Source of the DNA: AC-32 sp963716865
Lineage (GTDB): Bacteria > Actinomycetota > Thermoleophilia > Gaiellales > Gaiellaceae
NCBI GenBank assembly: GCA_963716865.1
Contig: CAVQUF010000004.1
Coordinates: 806,001 to 870,000 of the forward strand
Length of the DNA: 64,000 bases
Direction: 5' to 3'
The position numbers were made by a program, and so were the translations under genes. The notes under the pieces were generated by a model. It was not told the DNA's origin. It saw only the letters and a program-made list of their open reading frames with translations, and did not search any database. Position 1 is the stretch's first letter. Each line of letters begins with the position of its first letter. This document shows, piece by piece, positions 16,392-24,024 of the stretch.

Positions 16392-17364
16392 GCGTGACTG
16401 GGGCGAGCTTCTCACACACGATCTTCAGGCCTCGCCGTCCGAAGTGCCGCTGGCGCTTTCGCGGACCGGAGTCGGCGGCGTGCAGAAGGCGATCCGCATC
16501 CGCTACGCGGAGAGCGAGAAGCTGATCGCCGCGGAGATCGACTGCACGGTCGACCTCGAGCCCGCCCGCAAGGGCGTCCACATGTCGCGCTTCCCGGAGC
16601 TGTTCGAGGAGGCGATCGAGGAGGTCGTGATCGGCGAAGCGCTCCTCGTCGAGCTCCTGGCCGAGCACATCGCCGCGCACATCGTCGAACGGCAGCGCGC
16701 CCTGCGCGCCGAGGTGCGGATCCTGGCCCGCTACCCGCTCGAGCGGCGGACGCCGGTGACGGGGCTCCCCACGCAGGAGATGGTCTCGCTGATCGGCCTC
16801 GCGGCGGCGTCTTCCGAGGGCACGCGGCGCCTGGTCGGCGTCGAGGCGAACGGCATCAACGCCTGCCCCTGCGCGCAGGGACTCGTCCGCGAGCGCGCCG
16901 CGGACCGGCTCGGCGAGGCCGGCTTCGACGAGCTCGACGTCGAGCGGATCCTCGAGCTCGTCCCCCTGGCGACGCACAACCAGCGCGGACGGGGGACGCT
17001 GTTCGTCGGCACCGACACGCCCGTGAACGCGGAGGAGCTCGTGCGGATCGTCGAGGGCTCGATGAGCTCGCCCGTCTACGAGCTCTTGAAGCGGCCGGAC
17101 GAGCTGTTCGTGGTCGAGCACGCGCACCTGCAGCCGCGGTTCGTGGAGGACTCGGTGCGGATCTCGCTCCGCGACGCGGTCGCCGCCTACCCGGGGCTCG
17201 ACGACGCCGACTTCCTGCTTGCGCGGCAGGTGAACCTCGAGACGATTCACTCGCACGACGTGATCGCGGAGCGCTACGGCACGGCCGGCGAGGTGCGGCA
17301 GGAGCTGGACGGCGGCAAGCCCGCCGGGCGCCACACCGAGCTCCGCGAGTGGCTCGGCAGCTAG
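16390..17364 (+). CDS. folE2: GTP cyclohydrolase FolE2 (type IB)
   Basis: Converts GTP to 7,8-dihydroneopterin triphosphate for folate. PF02649 features: DLQASPSEVPLALSRTGVGG at the N-terminus, KGVHMSRFPE, the catalytic Cys pair in NGINACPCAQ (C159, C161) and THNQRGRGTLFV. About 324 aa. No canonical FolE is in the window. ATG 16390 coincides with the start of the divergent kinase-like gene and there is no Shine-Dalgarno, so the transcript may be leaderless. Confidence 0.93.
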   Translation: MRDWGELLTHDLQASPSEVPLALSRTGVGGVQKAIRIRYAESEKLIAAEIDCTVDLEPARKGVHMSRFPELFEEAIEEVVIGEALLVELLAEHIAAHIVERQRALRAEVRILARYPLERRTPVTGLPTQEMVSLIGLAAASSEGTRRLVGVEANGINACPCAQGLVRERAADRLGEAGFDELDVERILELVPLATHNQRGRGTLFVGTDTPVNAEELVRIVEGSMSSPVYELLKRPDELFVVEHAHLQPRFVEDSVRISLRDAVAAYPGLDDADFLLARQVNLETIHSHDVIAERYGTAGEVRQELDGGKPAGRHTELREWLGS

Positions 17365-17379
17365 CAGCTAGCGCTTATG

Positions 17380-17985
17380 TCACGCCGGCTCCGCGCCGCG
17401 GCGGAAGCTGAAGCGCTTCTCGGTGCCCGCGCGCAGGCGGCCGATGTTGCCGCGGTGGAGGATCAGCACCGCGACCGCCGCGAGCGCCGCGAAGACGATC
17501 ACCGGCCACGGCTCACCGAGCGCCACCGCCGCGATCGGCAAGGAGATCGCGGTCACGATCGAGGCCAGCGAGGCGTAGCGGAAGGCGAAGAAGACCACGG
17601 CCCACACCGCGATGGCGATCGCGCCGAGGAGGGGGGCGACGCCGAAGAACGCCCCGGTCGCGGTCGCGACCGTCTTCCCCCCGCGCTGGAAGCCGAGGAA
17701 GATCGGCCGCCAGTGCCCGAGCATCGCCGCCGCTCCGGCGATCACGCCTGCAAGCGACCCCACGTAGACCGTCGCCAGAAACGCGGGCACGAACCCCTTC
17801 GCCATGTCGAGCGCGATCACGGGCGCGCCCAGCCAGCGCCCGTAGAGCCGCCAGACGTTGCTCGCTCCGATGTTCCCGCTGCCGACCGTGCGGATGTCCT
17901 CGCCCCGAAACGCCCGCACAAGCCAGTAGCCGCTGGGAATGCTCCCGGCGAGGTAGCCGAGGAGTGCGAAGAGCGCGGTGGTCAG
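17380..17985 (-). CDS. plsY: Acyl-phosphate:glycerol-3-phosphate acyltransferase
   Basis: First acylation of phospholipid synthesis, inner membrane. Typical PlsY sequence: YLAGSIPSGYWLVRAF, the glycine-rich TVGSGNIGASNVWR, KGFVPAFLA, and a GHWRPIFLGFQRGGKTVATATG block, plus IGRLRAGTEKRF at the end; five or so hydrophobic helices. The start is uncertain: the frame runs back into the SOD-like gene and the best candidate is CTG 17985, 8 bp after that gene's TGA. Co-directional with it. Confidence 0.85.
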   Translation of the reverse strand: MTTALFALLGYLAGSIPSGYWLVRAFRGEDIRTVGSGNIGASNVWRLYGRWLGAPVIALDMAKGFVPAFLATVYVGSLAGVIAGAAAMLGHWRPIFLGFQRGGKTVATATGAFFGVAPLLGAIAIAVWAVVFFAFRYASLASIVTAISLPIAAVALGEPWPVIVFAALAAVAVLILHRGNIGRLRAGTEKRFSFRRGAEPA

Positions 17986-17992
17986 AGGGTCG

Positions 17993-18613
17993 TCACACGG
18001 TGATCCGGTAGCCGCCCACCCAGTCGTTGACCGTGTCCCAGTCGAGGTTGTCGAAGAAGGCGTCGATGTAGGCGGCCCGGTCGGTGCGATAGTCGATGAA
18101 GTAGGCGTGCTCGTAGACATCGAGCGCCACGAGCGGCGTCGCGTTCCAGATCGGGAACGTGTTCTGCGCGTCGCCGAGGTAGTTGAACAGGCGCCCCTCG
18201 TCCCAGTCGTACGCCGTCCACGCCCAGCCGCGGCCGGCCATCCCCGTCGCCTTCAGGTCGGCGCGCCAGTCGGCGACGGAGCCGAAGTCCCGCACGATCA
18301 GGCTCTTGACCGCGCCGTCGGGGTCGCCCCCGCCTCCGCCGAGGTGCTCGAAGTAGATCTCGTGGTTCTTGATCCCGCCGATCGCGAAGCTGAGCTCGAC
18401 CTTCAGCGCGCGTAGCTCCGAGTAGACCTGGTTCGCGCCTGCCAGGTCGATCTCGGCCAGCTTGCCCATGATCTCGTTGCGCTTGTTGACGTAGCCCTCG
18501 TAGAGCTTGTGGTGCGCCTCGATCGTCTCGCGGGAGATGCCGTCGAGCTCGAGCAGCGCCGGCTTCAGCCCGCGGGCCGTGATCTCCTCGTGATTGAAGG
18601 CCAGCGTTGCCAC
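17993..18613 (-). CDS. Divergent Fe/Mn superoxide dismutase family protein
   Basis: 206 aa. The likely metal ligands are kept: His in ETIEAHH, His in GIKNHEIYFEHL, Asp and His in ALDVYEHAYFIDY. The second-sphere parts are not: the usual KHHxxYV block reads KLYEGYV with one residue missing, and the GGxxxNH gate lacks the Gln/His. Enzymatic SOD activity is therefore uncertain. GTG 18613 has a good AAAGGAG 7 nt upstream. Divergent from a canonical SOD 108 bp away; plsY follows almost immediately. Confidence 0.75.
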   Translation of the reverse strand: MATLAFNHEEITARGLKPALLELDGISRETIEAHHKLYEGYVNKRNEIMGKLAEIDLAGANQVYSELRALKVELSFAIGGIKNHEIYFEHLGGGGGDPDGAVKSLIVRDFGSVADWRADLKATGMAGRGWAWTAYDWDEGRLFNYLGDAQNTFPIWNATPLVALDVYEHAYFIDYRTDRAAYIDAFFDNLDWDTVNDWVGGYRITV

Positions 18614-18721
18614 GTGCGACTCCTTTCGACTCCACCAACGCCTGGACGGCTGAGCATATCCCGCCCGGTGCGACCCAAAGGCGGTAGCCTCGAAGGCCCA
18701 CACGCCGAGAAAGGAGCACAG

Positions 18722-19351
18722 ATGGCGTTCGAGGTCCCACCCCTTCCGTACGACTACGACGCGCTCGAGCCGCACATCGACGAGCAGACGATGCGCGTCC
18801 ACCACGACAAGCACCACCAGGCCTACGTGGACAACGCCAACGCGGCGCTCGAGGGCACGCCCCTGGCGGACAAGCCCATCGAGCACGTGCTGACGAACCT
18901 GGACGTCCTCCCCGAGGACAAGCAGACGGCCGTGCGCAACAACGCGGGCGGGCACGCGAACCACTCGCTCTTCTGGGAGATCATGGGCCCGGGCGGCGGG
19001 GGCGAGCCGGACGGGGCGCTCGCCGAGGCGATCGACGCGACGTTCGACTCGTTCGAGGCGCTCGCACAGCTCGTGAACGACACGGGCGTCAAGCGCTTCG
19101 GGTCGGGCTGGAGCTGGCTCGTGCACGACGGCACCGGCCTCGCGGTCTACTCGACGCCGAACCAGGACTCGCCGATCCTGAACGACGACGTGCCGATCCT
19201 CGGCATCGACGTCTGGGAGCACGCCTACTACCTCAAGTACCAGAACCGCCGGCCCGACTACCTCGGCGCCTGGTGGAACGTCGTCAACTGGGACGCCGTC
19301 GCGGAGCGCTTCGACCGCGCGGTCGCGGAGGTGGGCGCGCCCGCGAAGTAG
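18722..19351 (+). CDS. Superoxide dismutase [Fe/Mn], canonical
   Basis: 209 aa cytosolic SOD. Complete active-site set: MRVHHDKHHQAYVDN, AGGHANHSLFWEIMGP, GSGWSWLV, and GIDVWEHAYYLKYQNRR. His in GGHANH instead of Gln at this place leans toward manganese or cambialistic use (family knowledge, not proof). ATG 18722 is preceded by AAAGGAG. Divergent from the second SOD-family gene, suggesting joint control from the 108 bp between them. Confidence 0.93.
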   Translation: MAFEVPPLPYDYDALEPHIDEQTMRVHHDKHHQAYVDNANAALEGTPLADKPIEHVLTNLDVLPEDKQTAVRNNAGGHANHSLFWEIMGPGGGGEPDGALAEAIDATFDSFEALAQLVNDTGVKRFGSGWSWLVHDGTGLAVYSTPNQDSPILNDDVPILGIDVWEHAYYLKYQNRRPDYLGAWWNVVNWDAVAERFDRAVAEVGAPAK

Positions 19352-19366
19352 CAGGGCCTGCCCGGC

Positions 19367-20026
19367 ATGAGGGCTCTCGTCACCGGCGGTACCGGCCGGG
19401 TCGGCTCGGCCGTGGCCGGCCGGCTCGAGGAGGAGGGATGGTCCGTGAAGGCAGCGGGCCGCATAGACGGCGACGTCGCGAACGTCGAGCAGGCGCGCGC
19501 GCTCGTCGAGCGCGCCGTCGAGGAGCTGGGCGGCCTCGACCTGCTCGTCAACGCGGCAGGCGAGGGCTTCGCGCCCGCGGCCGTCGCCGAGCTGACCGAG
19601 GCCGACTGGGACGCGGCGTTCGGCGCCACGGCGAAGGGCAGCTTCTTCGTCACGCAGGCGGCCGCGCCGCACCTCCGCAGCTCGCGCGGCTGCGTGGTGA
19701 TGATCGAGGACGTCGCCGCCTACCAGCCGTGGCCGTCCTTCGCGGCGCACTGCGCGGCCAAGGCGGCCCAGGCGATGCTGACGCGCGTGCTCGCGAGAGC
19801 GCTCGCGCCGGAGGTGCGGGTCTGCGGAATCGCGCCAGGACCGGTCGCCGTCGAGGCCGGGCAGGAAGAGCGGCGCGCCGCGGAGACCCTCCTCGGCCGG
19901 ATCGGCTCCCCCGAGGACGTCGCGGCAGCCGTGGTCTACCTGGCCGGCGCCGAGTTCGTGACGGGCGTCTCGCTGGTCGTCGACGGCGGCCGGCTGCTCC
20001 AATCCGCGCCGCCTGGACCGGCGTAG
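19367..20026 (+). CDS. Short-chain dehydrogenase/reductase with altered active site
   Basis: 219 aa Rossmann SDR: TGGTGRVGSAVA cofactor loop, VNAAGEG, and C-terminal LVVDGGR. The catalytic Ser position reads IED (113-115) and the Tyr of YxxxK reads His (HCAAK, H128 and K132). An Asp in place of the Ser is seen in pteridine-reductase (PTR1/FolM-like) SDRs, and folE2 lies 2 kb away, so a pterin link is possible; the missing Tyr makes activity doubtful. Starts 16 bp after sod. Confidence 0.75.
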   Translation: MRALVTGGTGRVGSAVAGRLEEEGWSVKAAGRIDGDVANVEQARALVERAVEELGGLDLLVNAAGEGFAPAAVAELTEADWDAAFGATAKGSFFVTQAAAPHLRSSRGCVVMIEDVAAYQPWPSFAAHCAAKAAQAMLTRVLARALAPEVRVCGIAPGPVAVEAGQEERRAAETLLGRIGSPEDVAAAVVYLAGAEFVTGVSLVVDGGRLLQSAPPGPA

Positions 20027-20035
20027 AAGGAGGGC

Positions 20036-20644
20036 ATGGAACTTGTGATCGACGCCGATGCCCGCTTGCCCGTCTCCGCCCCACGCGCGAGCATGCGCCT
20101 GGTGGCGTCGAACGACCTTTCCGACGGCGAGCTCATCCGCCTCACTGCCGAGGGCGACGGCGGCGCCTTCGAGATCCTGTACGGGCGCTACGCTCGACCC
20201 ATGTTCGGCCTCGCCCTGCGCAGGCTCGGCGACCGCGGCCGCGCCGAGGACGCAGTCCAGGAGACGTTCGCGTCGATCTGGCGCGCGGCCGGCAGCTACC
20301 GCCCCGAGCGCGGCCCGGGAGGCCCGTGGCTCTTCGCAGTCGCCCGGAACGCGATCGTCGACCGCAGCCGGGCCCGCACCGAGCCCCCGGTCGAGACTCC
20401 CGACACCCAGTCGGACGAGCCCGGCCCGCCCGACCTCGCCGAGAGGGACTGGGTCGCCTGGCGCGTCCACCGCGCCCTGGAGGACCTGCCGGAGAGCCAG
20501 CGCAACGTGATCGAGCTCGCCTACTGGAGCGGGCTCTCGCAATCCGAGGTCGCGGCGTACCTCGGCATCCCCCTCGGAACGGTCAAGACGCGGACGCGCG
20601 CCGCCCTCGGCCGCCTCGCGGACCTGCTGGAGGAATTGGGATGA
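20036..20644 (+). CDS. ECF RNA polymerase sigma factor
   Basis: 202 aa. Sigma region 2 (FEILYGRYARPMFGLALR, then AEDAVQETFASIWRAAG) and region 4 (ALEDLPESQRNVIELAYW, SQSEVAAYLGIPLGTVKTR) joined by a linker, no region 1 or 3. Resembles the SigK/ECF19 group. AAGGAGG stands 5 nt before ATG 20036. The candidate anti-sigma gene follows after a 97 bp interruption that contains a dispersed hairpin element. Confidence 0.9.
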   Translation: MELVIDADARLPVSAPRASMRLVASNDLSDGELIRLTAEGDGGAFEILYGRYARPMFGLALRRLGDRGRAEDAVQETFASIWRAAGSYRPERGPGGPWLFAVARNAIVDRSRARTEPPVETPDTQSDEPGPPDLAERDWVAWRVHRALEDLPESQRNVIELAYWSGLSQSEVAAYLGIPLGTVKTRTRAALGRLADLLEELG

Positions 20645-20716
20645 GGCGTCGCTTGCGATGCCGGCCTCAGGACGCGCGGGCTCTGCCCGTGCGTCCGTCT
20701 GAACTGACGGGTCGAC
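20645..20716 (+). repeat. Double-hairpin dispersed element, copy 1
   Basis: Begins at the base after the sigma TGA. Stem 1 is GGCGTCG-CTTG-CGATGCC; stem 2 is ACGCGCGGGC-TCT-GCCCGTGCGT; tail CCGTCTGAACTGAC. Other copies: 25705, 63528, 48208 (minus), 35762 (minus). It splits the sigma/anti-sigma pair. Confidence 0.75.
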
Positions 20717-20741
20717 GCGCCGATCTTCAGGAGGGCGTTCT

Positions 20742-21344
20742 GTGACTCGGGATCCGGACTTCCGCGACCTGGTCGGCGACGACGTCGAGGCGGAGGAGCG
20801 CGACCGGCTCGAGAGCGTGCACGAGCTGCTCGTCGCGGCCGGGCCGCCGCCCGAGCTGCCGCCGGCCCTCACCGACCCGGACGCCGTGCCGGAGGCGGAG
20901 GTGTACGACTTCCTCCCGCGGCGCCGAACGGGCGCGGTGCTCGCGCTCGCCGCCGCGATCGCCCTCGTCGCGTTCCTCGGAGGGTTCGTGGCCGGCCAGC
21001 GGAAGGGCACCGAGTTCAGCGCCCAGCGCACGATCACGATGCACGGCACCAAGGTGGTTCCGACCGCGTCCGGGACGATCGGCGTCGGCGGCCTCGAGGG
21101 CGGCGGCAACTGGCCGCTGAAGGTCGTCGTCTACAACCTCCCCAAGCTGCCGCGCAACGGCTACTACGAGATGCTCCTGACGAGGAAGGGGAAGCCGCCC
21201 GCGAGCTGCGGCACGTTCGTCGCCTCCGGACAGAGCGTGACCGTTCGCCTGAACGCGCCCTACAACCTCCGCCGCTACAGCGGCTGGGTGGTCACGCGCC
21301 ACGTCCCGGGCGCGCGCGCGCACCCGGTCGTGCTCACCACCTAG
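20742..21344 (+). CDS. Probable anti-sigma factor (RskA-like, single TM)
   Basis: 200 aa. Cytoplasmic N-terminus of about 60 residues, one membrane helix (AVLALAAAIALVAFLGGFVAG), and an extracytoplasmic beta domain (WPLKVVVYNLPKLPRNGYYEMLL, then KPPASCGTF) like the anti-sigma-K C-terminal domain. No zinc-binding HxxxCxxC is present at the N-terminus. GTG 20742 has AGGAGG upstream. Position after the ECF gene gives the role by context. Confidence 0.72.
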   Translation: MTRDPDFRDLVGDDVEAEERDRLESVHELLVAAGPPPELPPALTDPDAVPEAEVYDFLPRRRTGAVLALAAAIALVAFLGGFVAGQRKGTEFSAQRTITMHGTKVVPTASGTIGVGGLEGGGNWPLKVVVYNLPKLPRNGYYEMLLTRKGKPPASCGTFVASGQSVTVRLNAPYNLRRYSGWVVTRHVPGARAHPVVLTT

Positions 21345-21358
21345 GTAGCCCGGTTCGC

Positions 21359-22057
21359 CTAGGGCGCGACACGCCCGCCCGCGACGAAGGCCGCGTGGGT
21401 GACGGGCATCAGCTGCTCGAGGAACAGTTCGCAGGCCTCGGCATAGCGGCGGATCTCCCGCTGGGCGGTCTCGGAGTTCCGGAGCGAGAGGAAATTCATC
21501 AGCGAGCGCGCATTGATCGTCCAGTAGAACTCGGTGTAGGCGCCGACCGGCAGCGCGCAGCGCGCGAGCTCGCGGGCCACGCCCAGCTCGACGAGCTGCT
21601 CGTAGGCGAGGTACGCCGTCTCGTAGACCGCCTGCAGCTTCTCCTGCGTCGCCCGGGCGATCTCGTCGGGGACCGGCTCGAACGAGTAGGCGCCGGGCTT
21701 GCCGACCTGGCTGCGGACGTCGTCGGCCTCCGGGATGTAGAAGTCGTCGGTCGCGCGCGCGTAGCGGAGGCTGAACTCGTTGAACGAGCCGACGCGGTGG
21801 CGCATCCACTCCCGCGCGACAAAGATCGGCGCCCGGATGTGGAAGCGGAACGAGTTGTGCTCGAACGGCGTGCCGTGGCGATCGCGCATCAGGAAGCGGA
21901 TCAGGCCCTCGTCGGACTCGTCCATCGCCTCCTTGTGGCGGGCGAAGCTGACGCGGGCGCCGTTGACGACCGAGAGGTCGTCGGCCATCGCGTCGTCGAG
22001 GCGGACGAACCCGTGGTCGAGGACGCTGACGGTGTTGTCCGGTATCACTTCCGGCAT
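21359..22057 (-). CDS. thyX: Flavin-dependent thymidylate synthase
   Basis: dUMP to dTMP using FAD, NADPH and methylene-THF. The ThyX signature RHRxxSxNE is present as RHRVGSFNEFSLRY (residues 86-99), with HGTPFEHNSF upstream and a YTEFYWTINARSLMNFLSLR block. 232 aa. ATG 22057 is the start; it shares a CATG with the divergent DUF72 gene, and neither start has a Shine-Dalgarno. Confidence 0.95.
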   Translation of the reverse strand: MPEVIPDNTVSVLDHGFVRLDDAMADDLSVVNGARVSFARHKEAMDESDEGLIRFLMRDRHGTPFEHNSFRFHIRAPIFVAREWMRHRVGSFNEFSLRYARATDDFYIPEADDVRSQVGKPGAYSFEPVPDEIARATQEKLQAVYETAYLAYEQLVELGVARELARCALPVGAYTEFYWTINARSLMNFLSLRNSETAQREIRRYAEACELFLEQLMPVTHAAFVAGGRVAP

Positions 22058-22724
22058 GGCGGCCACGGCGGCGAGTGTACCGGGGCTGTATGTCGGCACC
22101 TCCGGCTTTTCCTACCCCACCTGGCGCGGCGGGTTCTACCCCGAGGGCTCGAAGCCGGCGGACTTCCTGGGGCTCTACGCGGAGCGCCTGCCGTCGGTCG
22201 AGCTGAACGCGACGTTCTACCGGCTCCCGTCCGAGGAGCAGATGCGCTCCTGGGCCGAGCGGACGCCGGAGACGTTTCGCTTCGCCGTCAAGATGAGCCG
22301 CCGGATCACGCACTTCGGCGGACTCGACCTCGTCGGCACGTTCTGCGAGCGGGTGCGCGTCCTCGGGAGCCGGCTCGGGCCGGTCCTGTGCCAGTTCCCG
22401 CCCACGCGCCCGCGCGACGACGGGCTCCTTCGGCTCCTGCTCGACACGCTCGACCCCGCGCTCGAGGTTGCGTTCGAGTTCCGGCACGAGTCGTGGGCGG
22501 AGGCCGAGGTGCCGGCACGCGTGAACTCGCTCGACGGGGAGGCCCCGTTCCGGTACCTGCGCCTGCGCGAGCCGCCGTACGGCGACGCCGCTCTCGCCGC
22601 GTGGGCGGAGCGGCTTCGGCCGCTACTCGAGGACGGCATTCGCGTCTACTGCTACTTCAGGCACGAGGACGAGCCGACGGGACCGGCCTACGCGGCCCGG
22701 CTCGCAGAGCTGCTCAGCCGGTGA
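22056..22724 (+). CDS. DUF72 family protein
   Basis: 222 aa TIM-barrel-like DUF72: VGTSGFSYPTWRGGFYP at the N-terminus, ELNATFYRLPSEEQMRSW, FRFAVKMSRRITH, QFPPTRPRDD, and a late YCYFRHEDEPTGPAYA (often seen as YFNND in the family). Biochemical function unknown. ATG 22056 overlaps the thyX start. Its 3' end overlaps the end of the convergent PLP enzyme by 11 bp. Confidence 0.88.
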   Translation: MAATAASVPGLYVGTSGFSYPTWRGGFYPEGSKPADFLGLYAERLPSVELNATFYRLPSEEQMRSWAERTPETFRFAVKMSRRITHFGGLDLVGTFCERVRVLGSRLGPVLCQFPPTRPRDDGLLRLLLDTLDPALEVAFEFRHESWAEAEVPARVNSLDGEAPFRYLRLREPPYGDAALAAWAERLRPLLEDGIRVYCYFRHEDEPTGPAYAARLAELLSR

Positions 22725-23865
22725 TCGCCGCTGCTCTCGACCCGACGATCTCCGCGATCTGGTCGACCGCGAAGCGGAGGTCGTCGTCGCTGTTGAAGAA
22801 GTGCGGGCCGAGCCGGAGCCCGACGTCCGGACGGGAGTCGCAGAGGATGTCGCGCGCGGCCAGCTCCGCGCAGACCGCCTCGAACTCGGGCGTGCGCACG
22901 GCCACCGTGCCGCCGCGGCGGGCCGGGTCACGTGGGCTTCCCACATCGAAGCCCGCCTCCTCCAGGAGCCCGATCAGCAGCGTCGTCTGCTCGATCGAGC
23001 GCAGGCGGATCCGGTCGACGCCGATCTCCTCGATCACGTCGTACCCGGCGCTCGCGGCGTAGAGCGCCGGCACGTTCGGCGTCCCCGTGAGGAAACGGGC
23101 CGCGCCCTCCGCGTAGTCCTGCTCCGGCTCGAAGTCGAACGGGTGCGCGTGCGCCTGCCAGCCGGTCAGCGCCGGCTCGAGCCGCTCGAGGTGATCGGGT
23201 CGCACGTAGAGCCACGCGGCCCCCGGTCCGCCGCAGAGCCACTTGACGGAGCCGCCGACGGCGAAGTCGACCCCGAGCGCGGTCACGTCGAGCGGAACCG
23301 TGCCGACGGACTGGTACGCGTCGAGCACGACGAGCGCGCCGGACTCGTGCGCCCGGGCGACGATTGCCTCGACGTCCTGGATCTCGCCGGTCTTGAAGAG
23401 GACGTGCGTGACCGGGACGAGCAGCGTGCGCTCGTCGATCGCCTCGACCACGCCCGCGTCGTCCGGGGCGACCACGATCTCCGCGCCACGGTCCGCCTGG
23501 GCCTGGTAGAGGTAGCGCACCGAGGGGAAGTTGCCCGCCTCGTAGACGATCCTGCGGCGTTCGCCGGGGCCGTCTGAAAACCGGAAGCAGGAGAGGACGA
23601 TTGCCTCGGCGATCGTCACGTTCTGGTGCATCGAGACCGTGCCCGGCGGGGCGCCGATCAGGCGGCCGATCTGGTCGCCGATCGTGAGCGGCAGGTCCCA
23701 CCAGCCCTCCTCCCAGGAGCGGATGCCGCGGGTCCTCCACATGCGCGCGTACTCGAGCAGGCGCTCCTCCGCGGCGGCGGGCATCGCGCCGAGCGAGTGG
23801 TTGATCAGGTACGTCGTCTCCGCCAGGATCGGGAAGCGGTCGCGGTAGCCGGCGAGGTCCTGCAC
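22714..23865 (-). CDS. Aminotransferase class V / kynureninase-like PLP enzyme
   Basis: 383 aa fold-type I PLP enzyme. Signs: YLINHSLGAMPAAAEERL at the start, VVLDAYQSVGTVPLDV (PLP-binding Asp), and GGSVKWLCGGPGAAWLYV with the Schiff-base Lys. Closest in layout to kynureninases, but no tryptophan-catabolism genes are nearby, so the substrate is open. GTG 23865 begins right at the N-terminal homology. Confidence 0.82.
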   Translation of the reverse strand: MQDLAGYRDRFPILAETTYLINHSLGAMPAAAEERLLEYARMWRTRGIRSWEEGWWDLPLTIGDQIGRLIGAPPGTVSMHQNVTIAEAIVLSCFRFSDGPGERRRIVYEAGNFPSVRYLYQAQADRGAEIVVAPDDAGVVEAIDERTLLVPVTHVLFKTGEIQDVEAIVARAHESGALVVLDAYQSVGTVPLDVTALGVDFAVGGSVKWLCGGPGAAWLYVRPDHLERLEPALTGWQAHAHPFDFEPEQDYAEGAARFLTGTPNVPALYAASAGYDVIEEIGVDRIRLRSIEQTTLLIGLLEEAGFDVGSPRDPARRGGTVAVRTPEFEAVCAELAARDILCDSRPDVGLRLGPHFFNSDDDLRFAVDQIAEIVGSRAAAITG

Positions 23866-23905
23866 TGGCCGCGAGTATAGGCAGGGGCCCCGGGCTGCTC
23901 TCGAT

Positions 23906-23950
23906 CCCTCGAACGAGGGAATCTCGCGCAATTCACCTTTCGGGGTGATG
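23906..23950. promoter_or_regulatory. Candidate operator upstream of the subtilase
   Basis: Perfect CCCTCG-AA-CGAGGG inverted repeat (23906-23919), followed 28 bp further by TCGGGGTGATG. The block aligns with the two TCGAGGGATG repeats (29 bp apart) at 39465-39503, including a shared TCACC between them. A regulator is assumed, not identified. Confidence 0.4.
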
Positions 23951-24024
23951 GGACGCAAAACGGGTTGCGCATACGTTCAGGGCACTCCGGGCGACGAGGA
24001 CGCGCCCGGATGGAAAGGGGTTTG

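Noticed and set aside
23936..23985. c-di-GMP (GEMM-like) riboswitch before the subtilase
   Set aside because: GGGACGCAAA and a TCACC/GGTGA hairpin recall the 3' part of GEMM-I, but the 5' conserved strand and the second stem are not recognisable.
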